A DNA stretch of 64,000 nucleotides, from the NCBI GenBank assembly GCA_021325275.1, contig JAJPHL010000039.1:1-64000 (forward strand), in the 5' to 3' direction. The position numbers and the translations under genes are program-made. The notes beneath the pieces were generated by a model, which worked only from the letters and a program-made list of their open reading frames with translations, had not been told where the DNA came from and did no database searches. The stretch comes from Terriglobia bacterium (GTDB lineage: Bacteria; Acidobacteriota; Terriglobia; JAJPHL01). How positions within the stretch are numbered: position 1 is the stretch's first letter; each line of letters opens with the position of its first letter. Shown here piece after piece: positions 49,592 through 59,780 of this stretch.

Positions 49592-50635
49592 CTATGCAGG
49601 ATTCGCCGTAAAATCACGCGCGTCGCGGAACGGCATATCGCGGTTCCGGAAATCCGGGCGGTAATAATCGGCTGCCTCTTCATCCAACGGCTGGATCCAG
49701 CCATTCTCAAATCCCAGTTCCTCAGCCCACTCGAGAACCTTATCGAATTCGCGCGGGCGAATGCGCCGATTGATCAGCGGGAACATCTCCTCGCCGCGCG
49801 TTTCCACCTTGTGGGTCACAAAATACTGCGACATCAGGCTGATCGTCACACGCGGCGACAATTCCTGGCGGATCCACTCAAGCGTTTCGCGAATGCCGGC
49901 CATGTCATTCGGCAGCACCAGCAGCCGGATCACCAGGCCGCGCTGCAACAAGCCGCGATCGTCATACACCGCGCTGTCGCCTAGCTGGCGATGCATTTCC
50001 TTCAGCGCGGCGCGCGCGCTGGCCACGTAATGCGGAATCTTCGAGTACTCGTGCGCGACGTCTTCGTCGGCGTACTTGAGATCCGGCAAGTAAATGTCAA
50101 AAATGCCGTCGAGTAACCGCAAAACTTCCACGCTGTCGTAAGCGTTTGTGTTGTAAACCAGCGGTAATCGCAAGCCGCGGCGCACGGCGATCGCGACGGC
50201 GCGCGCGATCTGCGGCGCAAAGTGCGTAGGGCTGACGAAGCCGATGTTGTGGCAACCGCGATCCTGCAGTTCCAGCATCATTTCCGCGAGCCGCTCGAAG
50301 GTCGTTTCGTTCGTCGGCCGCTGCGTGCGAAAATCCTGGCTAATTTGCCAGTTCTGGCAGTAAACGCAGCGTAGATTGCAGTGGCCTAGGAAGATATTCC
50401 CGGCTCCGCGCGCGTCGCGCCCGAGCATCGTTCCGCTTAGTGCCGGTTCTTCGCCGAAGTGGGGGGCGTACGACGACACAATCGGCGCATATCCCGCCAC
50501 GCAGACTTTCGTCTCGTCGCACAGGCGATTCACGCGGCAATCCCACGGACAAACCGTGCACGATTCGAGCAGGCGGTCGAGCGCTTCCACGCGGGCATCA
50601 AGTTCAGCGCCCGAGAGCGCCAGATAAGACGGCAT
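49592..50635 (-). CDS. Radical SAM protein, PFL-activating-enzyme-like (COG1313 type)
   Basis: GHCNLRCVYCQNWQISQ CxxxCxxC; CTVCPWDCRVNR. Confidence 0.9.
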   Translation of the reverse strand: MPSYLALSGAELDARVEALDRLLESCTVCPWDCRVNRLCDETKVCVAGYAPIVSSYAPHFGEEPALSGTMLGRDARGAGNIFLGHCNLRCVYCQNWQISQDFRTQRPTNETTFERLAEMMLELQDRGCHNIGFVSPTHFAPQIARAVAIAVRRGLRLPLVYNTNAYDSVEVLRLLDGIFDIYLPDLKYADEDVAHEYSKIPHYVASARAALKEMHRQLGDSAVYDDRGLLQRGLVIRLLVLPNDMAGIRETLEWIRQELSPRVTISLMSQYFVTHKVETRGEEMFPLINRRIRPREFDKVLEWAEELGFENGWIQPLDEEAADYYRPDFRNRDMPFRDARDFTANPA

Positions 50636-52520
50636 CCTTTGATTGTATCGCAGGCGTCACGCTCGAGATCTGCCAGCGTTTCATCCATAGCATCAGCGTG
50701 ACCAATCCCCACAGGTGATATCCGGCGTTCACGCGCCGCGCGAGGTGATCGTTCACCAGGGCCGTGACGCGAGAGGCGTTGAACAATTGCGTCCGTTCGA
50801 CCACGCTCTCGCTGAGCGTATCGAGCAGTAGCGGCTTCAGCGGACCGCGAAACCATTCGTGGATTGGAATGTCGAGACCTTCCTTCGGGCGCGAGAGAAT
50901 CCGTGCCGGAAGTCTGTTCCGCATCAAGCGATTCAGGAGGAATTTCTTCTGGAATCCACGGACTTTGAAGTTTTCCGGCAGCGTGGCGGCGAACTCAACG
51001 ATGCGATGATCCAAGAACGGCGGCCGCACTTCGAGCGAATGCGCCATGCTCATGCGATCGGCTTTGTACAAAATGTCGTCAGGTAGAAAATAGCGTTGGT
51101 CGTACCAGAAATTCGGTTGCGATCCGCTTGGCACCGTGCCTAGCAATCGCGCGAGAACTTCTGCGTTCGCATGGCGGAAGATCTCACGCTTCCCAGTATC
51201 GGAGAACGTGCCGTTCCAAAACGTGTGCGCCAATCCCGGTTCGAGCAGCGAGCCCTCTAGAAATCGCTTGACCTTGTATTCGAAACCGATTTTCTCGTCT
51301 GAAACAGGCAACGTACCCGCCATGGCGAGCGCGAATTTGCGGAGCGGCCTCGGGACAAGGCGCGCCGTTCGCGCCAACTTGTCGGCGACATAAGTGATAT
51401 ATCCGCCGAGAACTTCGTCCGCGCCCTCGCCGCTCAGCGCGACGGTTACATCTCGCCGGCACATCTGCGACAAAAACCAAACCGGAAGTGCGCCCGCGTC
51501 GGCGCTCGGTTCGTCGGAGTACGTTGGCAGTCGTTCCACCGCTGCGCGCAAATCCTCGCTGGGATTCAGGTCGCGATTTAAATCGAACGCCCGGTGTTCC
51601 GCGCCGTAGCACTTGGCGACCTCCGCCGCGTACGACGATTCGTCGAACGAACGGCCTTGAAACGTGATGGAAAAAGTCTTCAGCGGCGCGGAGCTCGCGG
51701 CGCTCGCGTAGTGCAAGATCGTCGACGAATCGAGGCCGCCCGAGAGCCAAAGTCCAAGAGGCACGTCGGAGATCATGTGCTCCCGCACCGAGTCTCGCAG
51801 CAGCGCGTCGAGTTTTTCTTCCGCCTCGGCCTCCGCGATCGGCCGCGGACGCATTTCCAATTTCCAGTACGCTTCGGTGCGCACCGATCCCGCGCGCCAT
51901 TCAAGCCAAGCTCCCGGCGGGAGTTTCTCGATGCCCGCCACCAGCGTATTCGGCGCCGGAACGTAGTTCAGCGACAGGTACGCGTTCAAGCCGTCGAGAT
52001 CGATTTGCCGATCGATGCCAGGCAGCGCGAACAACGCTTTCAGTTCCGATCCAAACGCCAGGGCCGTGCCTTTCCGGCAAAAATACAACGGCTTGATCCC
52101 CAAGCGATCGCGCGCCAGCACCAAGCGGCGCTCAGCGTCGCTCCAGATCGCCAAGCCGAACATTCCGCGCAGGTGTCCGAACGCGCCGGTGTCCCATTCG
52201 AGAAACGCATGCAGCACCACTTCGGTGTCGCTACGCGAATGGAATCGGTGACCCAGCGATTCCAATTCCTTGCGCAATTCGCTGTGATTGTAGATTTCGC
52301 CGTTGAAGACGAGAACGGTGCGGCCGTCGTCCGATTTCATCGGCTGCGTGCCGCCTTCCAGGTCGATGATCTTCAGACGCACCGCGCCAAGGGACACGAA
52401 GTCGTTCTCGTAGACGTCCTGTTGATCGGGTCCGCGGTGCGTAAGGGAAAGCGTGGCCTCGCGAATGTGGCCGCGCTCAAAAACACTTTCGCTATAAGTG
52501 TATCCGGCGATTCCGCACAT
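50604..52520 (-). CDS. asnB: Asparagine synthase (glutamine-hydrolysing)
   Basis: MCGIAGYTY N-terminal Cys; WLSGGLDSSTILHYA PP-loop. Confidence 0.95.
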   Translation of the reverse strand: MCGIAGYTYSESVFERGHIREATLSLTHRGPDQQDVYENDFVSLGAVRLKIIDLEGGTQPMKSDDGRTVLVFNGEIYNHSELRKELESLGHRFHSRSDTEVVLHAFLEWDTGAFGHLRGMFGLAIWSDAERRLVLARDRLGIKPLYFCRKGTALAFGSELKALFALPGIDRQIDLDGLNAYLSLNYVPAPNTLVAGIEKLPPGAWLEWRAGSVRTEAYWKLEMRPRPIAEAEAEEKLDALLRDSVREHMISDVPLGLWLSGGLDSSTILHYASAASSAPLKTFSITFQGRSFDESSYAAEVAKCYGAEHRAFDLNRDLNPSEDLRAAVERLPTYSDEPSADAGALPVWFLSQMCRRDVTVALSGEGADEVLGGYITYVADKLARTARLVPRPLRKFALAMAGTLPVSDEKIGFEYKVKRFLEGSLLEPGLAHTFWNGTFSDTGKREIFRHANAEVLARLLGTVPSGSQPNFWYDQRYFLPDDILYKADRMSMAHSLEVRPPFLDHRIVEFAATLPENFKVRGFQKKFLLNRLMRNRLPARILSRPKEGLDIPIHEWFRGPLKPLLLDTLSESVVERTQLFNASRVTALVNDHLARRVNAGYHLWGLVTLMLWMKRWQISSVTPAIQSKDAVLSGALGR

Positions 52521-52523
52521 CTC

Positions 52524-53132
52524 TTAAAGGCCGAGCTTGGCGAGTACCTCGGGCGGGCAGCCGTCCCAGTGCGAAATGGCGGTGTTGCCTTTGAACTGCA
52601 AATCGTTGATGCCGATTTTGCTGGTATAGAAGCCCGCCGCCACCAAATCGCGGAAGCGATTGAAAAACGCGACGGCTTGCGAATGTTCGGGCGCCGCCTT
52701 CTTCGGCCAAGCGATCAAATCGAGAATCGCGCGCTGCTGATCGGGCTGGCAATCGGCGAAATCGTTGTGAAAACGGTGGCGCGACTCAGCGTCGAGCCAC
52801 GCCAAGCCGCCTTTGATCTGCGCTTCGAAGGAGCTTTGCACGCCGCCGTGCGCGTGGCGATCGGTGACCACTTCGTCGATGTATTCAGGAACGCCGGCTT
52901 GCGTGGCGCTGCCGGATTTGTCGTCTGCGGGAATGATCAGATCGCTCAAGACGCGAATGGTCCGCCACTCTTTGGGCGAAAAAGATTTCGGCGCGTGAGG
53001 GCCGGCCGGCGCTGACGTTGCCGCCGGAGCGTGGGCCGCGTGATCGTGCGTTTGTGCCGCGGCCGCCGGCGCGATCGCCAATGCGGGTGTTACGCTCAAA
53101 ACCTTGAGGAGTTCGCGACGATCCGTTTTCAT
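52524..53132 (-). CDS. Gluconate 2-dehydrogenase subunit 3 family protein
   Basis: RRELLKVLSVTPALAIAPAAAA; TIRVLSDLIIPADDKSGSATQAGVPEYIDEVV. Confidence 0.85.
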   Translation of the reverse strand: MKTDRRELLKVLSVTPALAIAPAAAAQTHDHAAHAPAATSAPAGPHAPKSFSPKEWRTIRVLSDLIIPADDKSGSATQAGVPEYIDEVVTDRHAHGGVQSSFEAQIKGGLAWLDAESRHRFHNDFADCQPDQQRAILDLIAWPKKAAPEHSQAVAFFNRFRDLVAAGFYTSKIGINDLQFKGNTAISHWDGCPPEVLAKLGL

Positions 53133-54820
53133 AATTCGTTCCTCTTTACCCGCTCGGCGATATGTTCGCTGGCGCGCCAAGCGATTGCCATGATCGATAG
53201 CGTGGGATTCTTGTCGGCGTTCGACGCAAAGCACGCTCCGTCGGTGACGAAGAGATTCGGCACATCGTGCGCCTGGCACCACTGATTCAGCACCGACGTG
53301 CGCGGATCGGCGCCCATGCGCGCCGTGCCCACTTCGTGAATGATCTCGCCGCCCGCCGCGATGCCGTAATTGTTTCCGGGCGTTACGCCGCCCATCACTT
53401 GTCCGCCGGCGGTCTCGATGATTTCCTTGAACGTTTCCTGCATGTGCCGCGCTTGCAGGATTTCGTGCTCGTCCCACTTCCAGTGGAATTTCAGCACCGG
53501 GATGCCCCACTGATCTACAGTGTCGTTGTCGATTTCGCACCAGCAATCTTTGTTCGGGATCATCTCGCCACGCCCGGAGAATCCCAGGAACGAGCCGTAG
53601 TATTCGCGATACGCCTTCTTGAGATCGGCGCCGTACCCCCCGCCCAAGTGGCGATGCGATCCGCCGAAAATTCCGGGTCCCGGCATGCCGCGCGCGCTGC
53701 CGCCGAATTCGATGTGATAGCCGCGCGGGAACGGCATCTTCTTTTGATAATTCCACCACGGCATATAAAGATGTCCACCGCCGACGCCATCGTCGTTGTG
53801 CGGCGGCAGTTTGCCGAGTTCCGGGAAATATCCGGTGAGATGCGATCCCACGGTGTCCATCAGCGCTTTTCCGACTTCGCCGGAGGAATTGCCGAGTCCA
53901 TTGGGGAAACGAGCCGACTTCGAGTTCATCATCAAGCGCGCCGACTCGCAAGCGCTGGCGCACAACACGATGACCTTGCCGCGCACTTGATGTTCCTGGC
54001 GCGTCTTACGATCGATGTACGACACGCCGGTGGCGCGCCCCTCGGTGTCGCTCAAAATCTCGCGGCACATCGCGTCGGTGATCAACTCCATGTTGCCGGT
54101 GTGCATGGCCGGAGGAATCAGCACCGTGGGCGAGGAGAAATTCGCGCCCACCGCGCAGCCGCGTCCACATTGCCCGCAGTAGTGGCACGCCGGCCGGCCG
54201 TTGATCCCCTTGGTGAGAATCGAAAGTCTCGACGAGACGCACGGAATATTCAGTTTCTTGCACGCGCGTTGGATGAATAATTCCGTACAGCGCGGTTTCG
54301 GCGGCGCTTGGAATTTTCCGTCGGGCGCGTTCTCGATATTCTCCATCGACCCGAAGACGCCGATCAGTTCTTCCACTTTGTCGTAATACGGCGCGACATC
54401 GTCGTAGGTGATCGGCCAATCGAACCCGAGGCTATCGCGGGTGTACGGCTTGAAATCGTAAGGACCCATGCGCAGCGAGATGCGTCCCCAGTGATTGGTG
54501 CGGCCGCCGAGCATGCGCGATCGCCACCACTGGAAATTCGTGCCGGGCGCGTTCGTATACGGCTCGCCTTTCACTTGCCATCCGCCGATCGACGCGTCGA
54601 AATAGCCGAACGGTTTCTCCTCGCTCGATGCTCCGCGCAACGGTGCTTGATACGGCCATTGCAGCATCATCGATTCCTTGGCGGTGTCGTAAAAACTGCC
54701 TGCTTCCAGCATCAAGACTTTAGCGCCCGAGCGCGCCAGCACCAGTGCGGTGATGCCGCCCGCCGCGCCGCTGCCCACGATCACTGCGTCGTAAACTTTT
54801 GGAGAACGTATGACGTCCAT
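53129..54820 (-). CDS. GMC family oxidoreductase (flavoprotein)
   Basis: YDAVIVGSGAAGGITALVLARSGAKVLMLEAG; VTDGACFASNADKNPTLSIMAIAWRASEH. Confidence 0.93.
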   Translation of the reverse strand: MDVIRSPKVYDAVIVGSGAAGGITALVLARSGAKVLMLEAGSFYDTAKESMMLQWPYQAPLRGASSEEKPFGYFDASIGGWQVKGEPYTNAPGTNFQWWRSRMLGGRTNHWGRISLRMGPYDFKPYTRDSLGFDWPITYDDVAPYYDKVEELIGVFGSMENIENAPDGKFQAPPKPRCTELFIQRACKKLNIPCVSSRLSILTKGINGRPACHYCGQCGRGCAVGANFSSPTVLIPPAMHTGNMELITDAMCREILSDTEGRATGVSYIDRKTRQEHQVRGKVIVLCASACESARLMMNSKSARFPNGLGNSSGEVGKALMDTVGSHLTGYFPELGKLPPHNDDGVGGGHLYMPWWNYQKKMPFPRGYHIEFGGSARGMPGPGIFGGSHRHLGGGYGADLKKAYREYYGSFLGFSGRGEMIPNKDCWCEIDNDTVDQWGIPVLKFHWKWDEHEILQARHMQETFKEIIETAGGQVMGGVTPGNNYGIAAGGEIIHEVGTARMGADPRTSVLNQWCQAHDVPNLFVTDGACFASNADKNPTLSIMAIAWRASEHIAERVKRNEL

Positions 54821-54894
54821 GGCTGGACTTTATCGTTTCGCACGCTCCTTGTCCAGTATGGAAAGGATGTTAGGATGAACCGAGTGGTCCTTTC

Positions 54895-55650
54895 ATGAAC
54901 GTAGCTCCCATCAATCTCAAAGTCGCGCTGTTTTCGGCCGCCGTCCTCGGCTTTCGTCACGGCTTCGACTACGATCACATCGCCGCGATCTCCGACATTG
55001 CCAGCGTGCAATCGTCGCCGCGCGCTACCATGCGTTTGGGCATGGCGTACGCTGTGGGTCACGCGATCACCGTGGCGGCGCTCGGCAGCGCGGCCATCGT
55101 CTTTCAACTCGCGCTGCCGCCGGGGCTCGACCGCATCGCCGAAAGGCTCGTGGGATTCACGCTGATTGTGCTGGGCTTCTACGTCTTGGGATCGCTCGTA
55201 TGGGGCGGGAAAGACCATTTGCCTCACAGCCGATTTATGCTGCTGACTCGCGCGGCATATTGGTTGCATTGGAAGACGCGGCGGTTGCTCGGCATGGAAA
55301 CGGGCGATCAGCCGAAGCAGTGGTCCGGCGGCTATGACACACGGTCGGTCGTTTTTATCGGCGTCATTCATGGACTTGGCGCGGAAACGCCCAGCCAATT
55401 GATGATTTTCTTCCTGGCCGCAAATCTCGGCGGAACAAGTCGCGGATTTCTGGGCCTGGCAATGTTTCTGGCCGGATTGCTGGCAATGAACGCGTTGACC
55501 ACAGCGTCGGCGGCGGGATTATTTGGTCTGACCGATCGCATCATTCAACTTCGCCGCACGGCTGCGGTGGTCGTGGCGCTGTATAGTCTCGCGGTGGGAA
55601 TTCTTTTCCTGCTGGGGTCTTCGGATTTATTGCCGCCGCTCAGCGGTTGA
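54895..55650 (+). CDS. NiCoT-like nickel/cobalt transporter family membrane protein
   Basis: [16 protein letters not shown] (HX4DH-like motif); [11 protein letters not shown]. Confidence 0.78.
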   Translation: MNVAPINLKVALFSAAVLGFRHGFDYDHIAAISDIASVQSSPRATMRLGMAYAVGHAITVAALGSAAIVFQLALPPGLDRIAERLVGFTLIVLGFYVLGSLVWGGKDHLPHSRFMLLTRAAYWLHWKTRRLLGMETGDQPKQWSGGYDTRSVVFIGVIHGLGAETPSQLMIFFLAANLGGTSRGFLGLAMFLAGLLAMNALTTASAAGLFGLTDRIIQLRRTAAVVVALYSLAVGILFLLGSSDLLPPLSG

Positions 55651-57078
55651 CGCTGTTTCGAAGGCATGCGCCGCCGCGAGCAATCGCCCTTCGTCAAAAT
55701 GTTTTGCGAGCATCTGCATTCCAATCGATAGGCGCGCTTGCGTTTCTCCGCACGGGACGCTCAAACCCGGAATACCCGCTAGCGACGCGGTGATTGTGTA
55801 AATGTCCGAGAGATACATCTCCAGCGGATCGGCGGCCTTTTCGCCGAGCTTGAACGCGGGAAACGGCGACACCGGCGTCACGATCAAATCGACGTGGCGG
55901 AACGCTTCTTCAAAGTCGCGCGCGATCAGGGTGCGGACTTTTTGCGCCTTCAGGTAATACGCGTCGTAGTATCCCGCGCTAAGCGCGTACGTTCCCAGCA
56001 TGATCCGGCGCTTGACCTCTTGTCCGAACCCCGCGCCGCGTGTGGAGCGGTACATTTCCGCGAGCGTTCCGGCCTGTGGTCCGCGCGACGTGTATCGCAC
56101 GCCGTCATATCGCGCCAAGTTCGAGCTCGCCTCTGCCGTGGCGATCAGGTAATACGTCGCGACGGCGTATCGCGTGTGCGCCAAGTGGATCTCGCGAATC
56201 TCCGCGCCGAGTTTGCGCAGCGTATCGATGCCGCGCTCCACCGCTGCGCCGACCTCGGCGTCCAAGCCTTCGGCGAAGTATTCGCGCGGCACGCCGATCT
56301 TAATTCCATGCAAGTTCTTGCCGAGTAATGTCACATAATCCGGCACATCGACGGCCGCCGACGTAGAATCCATCGGATCGCGCCCGGAAATCACGCCCAT
56401 CACGGTCGCGCAATCCTTGACGTTGTTCGTGAACGGGCCAATGTGGTCGAGCGAACTGGCGAACGCCGCGAGTCCATAGCGCGACACGCGGCCGTACGTT
56501 CCCATCATGCCGACGGTTCCGCAAAAGCTCGCCGGCTGCCGGATTGATCCGCCGGTGTCGGTGCCGAGGGCCGCCACGCACATGCCCGCCGCGACAGCCG
56601 CCGCCGATCCGCCTGACGATCCGCCGGGTACGCGCGACAGGTCGCGCGGATTGCGCGTCGGAAAGAATCCTGAGTTTTCGGTCGACGACCCCATCGCGAA
56701 TTCGTCACAGTTGGTTTTACCAATGATCACCGCGCCGGCGGCTTCGAGCTTCTCGACCGCCGTGGCGTCGTAGGGCGGCACGTAATGTTCAAGAATTTTC
56801 GATCCGCAGGTGGTGCGCAGGCCTTTGGTAACGATTACATCTTTGATGGCGACCGGAACACCAGCCAACGCGCCAAGTTTTTCGCCGCGCGCGAGTGACG
56901 CGTCCACGCGATCGGCCGCGGCCAGCGCGCGTTCTGGTGAAAACGTCAGAAACGCGCAAATGTTCGTATCTGTGGCTTCGGCGTTAATGAGCGCGGCCTG
57001 CGCGAGCTCGCGCGCCGACATTTGCTTCGCGGCGAGCGCGGCGCGGACCGCGTCGATTGTCTTGGGAAGAGAACTCAC
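55627..57078 (-). CDS. gatA: Asp-tRNA(Asn)/Glu-tRNA(Gln) amidotransferase subunit A
   Basis: [43 protein letters not shown] start overlapping gatC. Confidence 0.95.
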   Translation of the reverse strand: MSSLPKTIDAVRAALAAKQMSARELAQAALINAEATDTNICAFLTFSPERALAAADRVDASLARGEKLGALAGVPVAIKDVIVTKGLRTTCGSKILEHYVPPYDATAVEKLEAAGAVIIGKTNCDEFAMGSSTENSGFFPTRNPRDLSRVPGGSSGGSAAAVAAGMCVAALGTDTGGSIRQPASFCGTVGMMGTYGRVSRYGLAAFASSLDHIGPFTNNVKDCATVMGVISGRDPMDSTSAAVDVPDYVTLLGKNLHGIKIGVPREYFAEGLDAEVGAAVERGIDTLRKLGAEIREIHLAHTRYAVATYYLIATAEASSNLARYDGVRYTSRGPQAGTLAEMYRSTRGAGFGQEVKRRIMLGTYALSAGYYDAYYLKAQKVRTLIARDFEEAFRHVDLIVTPVSPFPAFKLGEKAADPLEMYLSDIYTITASLAGIPGLSVPCGETQARLSIGMQMLAKHFDEGRLLAAAHAFETASTAERRQ

Positions 57079-57374
57079 CGCTCGATCACCTTGGGGACTT
57101 TGAAATGTCCGGCGCCGGATTCCGGCGCGTTGGCGAGTGCGACATCCACCGGCAGGCACGGCCGTAACTTGTCTTCGCGAAGCGTCTCGTTTTCTCGCTG
57201 CGCCGTCAACACCTGCGCCATGGGCGCGACACTGCTGGTATCCAGTTCGTTCAGTTGTTCTACGTACCCCAAGATCGAATCGAGCTGCGCGCCGAAACGC
57301 GCACGTTCTTCCGCCGTCAAGTCGAGGTGCGCAAGATCGGCTACGTAAGAAACGTCTTTGTCGGTGATTCGCAT
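57075..57374 (-). CDS. gatC: Asp-tRNA(Asn)/Glu-tRNA(Gln) amidotransferase subunit C
   Basis: [42 protein letters not shown]. Confidence 0.94.
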   Translation of the reverse strand: MRITDKDVSYVADLAHLDLTAEERARFGAQLDSILGYVEQLNELDTSSVAPMAQVLTAQRENETLREDKLRPCLPVDVALANAPESGAGHFKVPKVIER

Positions 57375-57387
57375 TCGAGGAAAGAGT

Positions 57388-57867
57388 CTAGCGCGTCATG
57401 CGCGCCGCTTGACGCAGGAATAATTCGCGCAGTTCCTCATCGGCGATACCACCCGCCGCTTCGCGCACAACCGGGTCGGCTTCGCGTTGCGGCGGCTTGC
57501 GCGGCGGTTCGGCCTGCGTTGCAGCCGGCGGATGGTGCATGGCAGGATTCAGTTTCCAGTCGATGCCGGCGATTGAACTGTCACCAAGGAGTTGATGAAT
57601 CCGTTCGAGCAGCGCTTTTTCGTAAGACACAAGCTGCACGCGCCACGCCACGCTGGGAACTTCCACCACCAAGCGATTCGCTACAACGCTGATCGCCTTG
57701 GTGCGATTCACGAGCAACGGTCCGACAATCCATTCCCACGACGGCTGCAAGATCAATAGCGGCGGAAAAAGCGGACGCGTGCCTTCGCCGAGCGGTGCAC
57801 GGCGCCGCGACTTCTTGACCTTGCGGTCACCGATCAAGCTCGGCAGGATTTCGCGAATCGCTTCCAT
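57388..57867 (-). CDS. DUF721/DciA-like protein
   Basis: SWEWIVGPLLVNRTKAISVVANRLVVEVPSVAWRVQLVSYEKALLERIHQLLG. Confidence 0.72.
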   Translation of the reverse strand: MEAIREILPSLIGDRKVKKSRRRAPLGEGTRPLFPPLLILQPSWEWIVGPLLVNRTKAISVVANRLVVEVPSVAWRVQLVSYEKALLERIHQLLGDSSIAGIDWKLNPAMHHPPAATQAEPPRKPPQREADPVVREAAGGIADEELRELFLRQAARMTR

Positions 57868-57900
57868 AATCCACCTACGTTACCACACGACGCCGCACTG

Positions 57901-59208
57901 TTAAACGACAGCCAACGCGGCTTCCAGATCGGCAATGATGTCTTGCCAGTCTTCCAATCCCAGCGACAAGCGAATCCCGTCGGGCGAAACGCCGCCGCTG
58001 GCCTTTTCCGACGCCGGAATGCCGGCGTGCGTCATGGAAAAAGGATTTTCGATCAGGGTTTTCACTTGGCCCAGGCTCACGGCCAGCGTGATTGTATAGG
58101 CGTGCTCGGCGATGAAGTCGACAAATCGATCGGAGGCTGCCACGCGGTCTTCTACTGATCCCGCACTCTTCAATTCGAAATACAACAATCCGCCCGGCGC
58201 GAATTTTCCGTCGTAGCTGGTCATCTGGCGGCGCGCCAGTTCGCTTTGCGGAAAACTCGGCAGTCCCGGATACGCCACGCGTCCCACTTTCGGATGCTTC
58301 AGCAAAAACTCCGCCACTTTCATCGCGCCTTTTTGCTTCGCGACGAGTCGCGACGAGAGCGACGGCAATCCGTAAACCAAAATCGGCCACGCATTGCGCG
58401 GCGAAAGCACGCCGCCGAAATCTTTGCGATACCCCATCAGCGGATGGTAGAAACGATTTGCGCCGATGACCGCGCCGCCCATGTCGGTGCCGAATCCGCA
58501 AATGTCTTTCGTGAGGCTGTGCACGACAAGATCGATGCCGAATTCGAGTGGACGCTGGCAGAACGGCGTGGCAAAAGTGTTGTCGACCACTGTAACGGCG
58601 CGATGCTCTTCGTTGCGCCCCGAATTGATTTCGCCGGCCGCGCGCGCTACCGCCGCCATGTCGATCAACTCCATCGTGGGATTCACCGGCGTTTCAAAAT
58701 AAATGCAACGAGTTTCCGGCCGCGCCGCCGCCACAATCGCCGCGGGATCGGTCATGTCGACAAACGACGCCGTGATTCCCCAGCGCGGCAGCCACGTCGC
58801 CAGCACCGTGTACGTGGAGCCATACAGCGCCCTGTGGGCCACCACGTGATCGCCTTGCTTCAGCAGCGCCCCGAAAATGCCGGTGATCGCGGCCATGCCG
58901 GTGGCATAGGTCACCGCCATCTCGCCGCCTTCGGCGGCAGCGAGATTCTCCTCAAGCATTCCGCGCGTCGGCTCGTCGAGACGGTCGTAGACGTAGATCG
59001 GCATTTCCTGCGCCGTCGACGATCCGAATTGCTGAAACGCGCGCGCGCCGCGATTGGCGGTGGTTAAACGAAATGTGGCGGAACTCGATTGCGGCGGAAC
59101 AACGTGGTGATCGTAGTCCCAGCGTCCCGTGGGATAACTTCCGTGAATCAATCGGGTGCGGACTTTGTATTTTTCGCGGGGCTGACGCGGCTCACGTGGT
59201 TTCTTCAT
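57901..59208 (-). CDS. PLP-dependent trans-sulfuration enzyme (cystathionine gamma-synthase/methionine gamma-lyase family)
   Basis: YATGMAAITGIFGALLKQGDHVVAH; DLVVHSLTKDICGFGTDMGG. Confidence 0.9.
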   Translation of the reverse strand: MKKPREPRQPREKYKVRTRLIHGSYPTGRWDYDHHVVPPQSSSATFRLTTANRGARAFQQFGSSTAQEMPIYVYDRLDEPTRGMLEENLAAAEGGEMAVTYATGMAAITGIFGALLKQGDHVVAHRALYGSTYTVLATWLPRWGITASFVDMTDPAAIVAAARPETRCIYFETPVNPTMELIDMAAVARAAGEINSGRNEEHRAVTVVDNTFATPFCQRPLEFGIDLVVHSLTKDICGFGTDMGGAVIGANRFYHPLMGYRKDFGGVLSPRNAWPILVYGLPSLSSRLVAKQKGAMKVAEFLLKHPKVGRVAYPGLPSFPQSELARRQMTSYDGKFAPGGLLYFELKSAGSVEDRVAASDRFVDFIAEHAYTITLAVSLGQVKTLIENPFSMTHAGIPASEKASGGVSPDGIRLSLGLEDWQDIIADLEAALAVV

Positions 59209-59234
59209 GAGCTCAGCTTAACATGCGCGCGTTG

Positions 59235-59780
59235 TCAGGTTCGTGCGGCCAAGCGTTCGAGCAAATCCTCATACGTCGCCAGCATCGGGTGCGACCATGC
59301 GCCGAATGCCTCGCGCACGCGGCGCCAATACGCCACTTGCATCTCGAGGGGACGCGCCAACTGTTGTCCGTCGCCGCGCTGGATGCGCAGCCACGTCGAC
59401 TCCATGTTGTGAATCTTGTCGGCGCAAGCGATGGCTTTTGATTCGGGCGGGCCCGAACGAATCTGTTCGATATAAAGTTGCTTGCGCTCGAGCCAATTTC
59501 CGCCGTGTTTTCCCGTGAGCGGGTCGCTCACCGTCTTCACCCACAGCCAAACATTTTGACCGAACGCTGCCACTTCGTCCGCGTACGTCGGAGAATCTTC
59601 CAGGATGTCGTGCAACAATCCCGCGACCACCACGTCTTCGGCAAATCCATGGAATTGCAGCAGCAGCGCGACGCCGTAGACGTGCGCGACGTAAGGAATC
59701 GCCATGTCGGTGTCTTTGCGGAATTGTCCAGTGTGGGCGCGGGCGGCCAAGTCGATGGCGCGATGAAGTCGTTCACTCAT
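59235..59780 (-). CDS. HD-domain phosphohydrolase
   Basis: AHVYGVALLLQFHGFAEDVVVAGLLHDILEDSP; ATG 59780 overlaps the helicase stop. Confidence 0.87.
   Translation of the reverse strand: MSERLHRAIDLAARAHTGQFRKDTDMAIPYVAHVYGVALLLQFHGFAEDVVVAGLLHDILEDSPTYADEVAAFGQNVWLWVKTVSDPLTGKHGGNWLERKQLYIEQIRSGPPESKAIACADKIHNMESTWLRIQRGDGQQLARPLEMQVAYWRRVREAFGAWSHPMLATYEDLLERLAART

Noticed and set aside
51594-53015. 473-aa + strand ORF opposite asnB
   Set aside because: Antisense shadow ORF; asnB is unambiguous on the other strand
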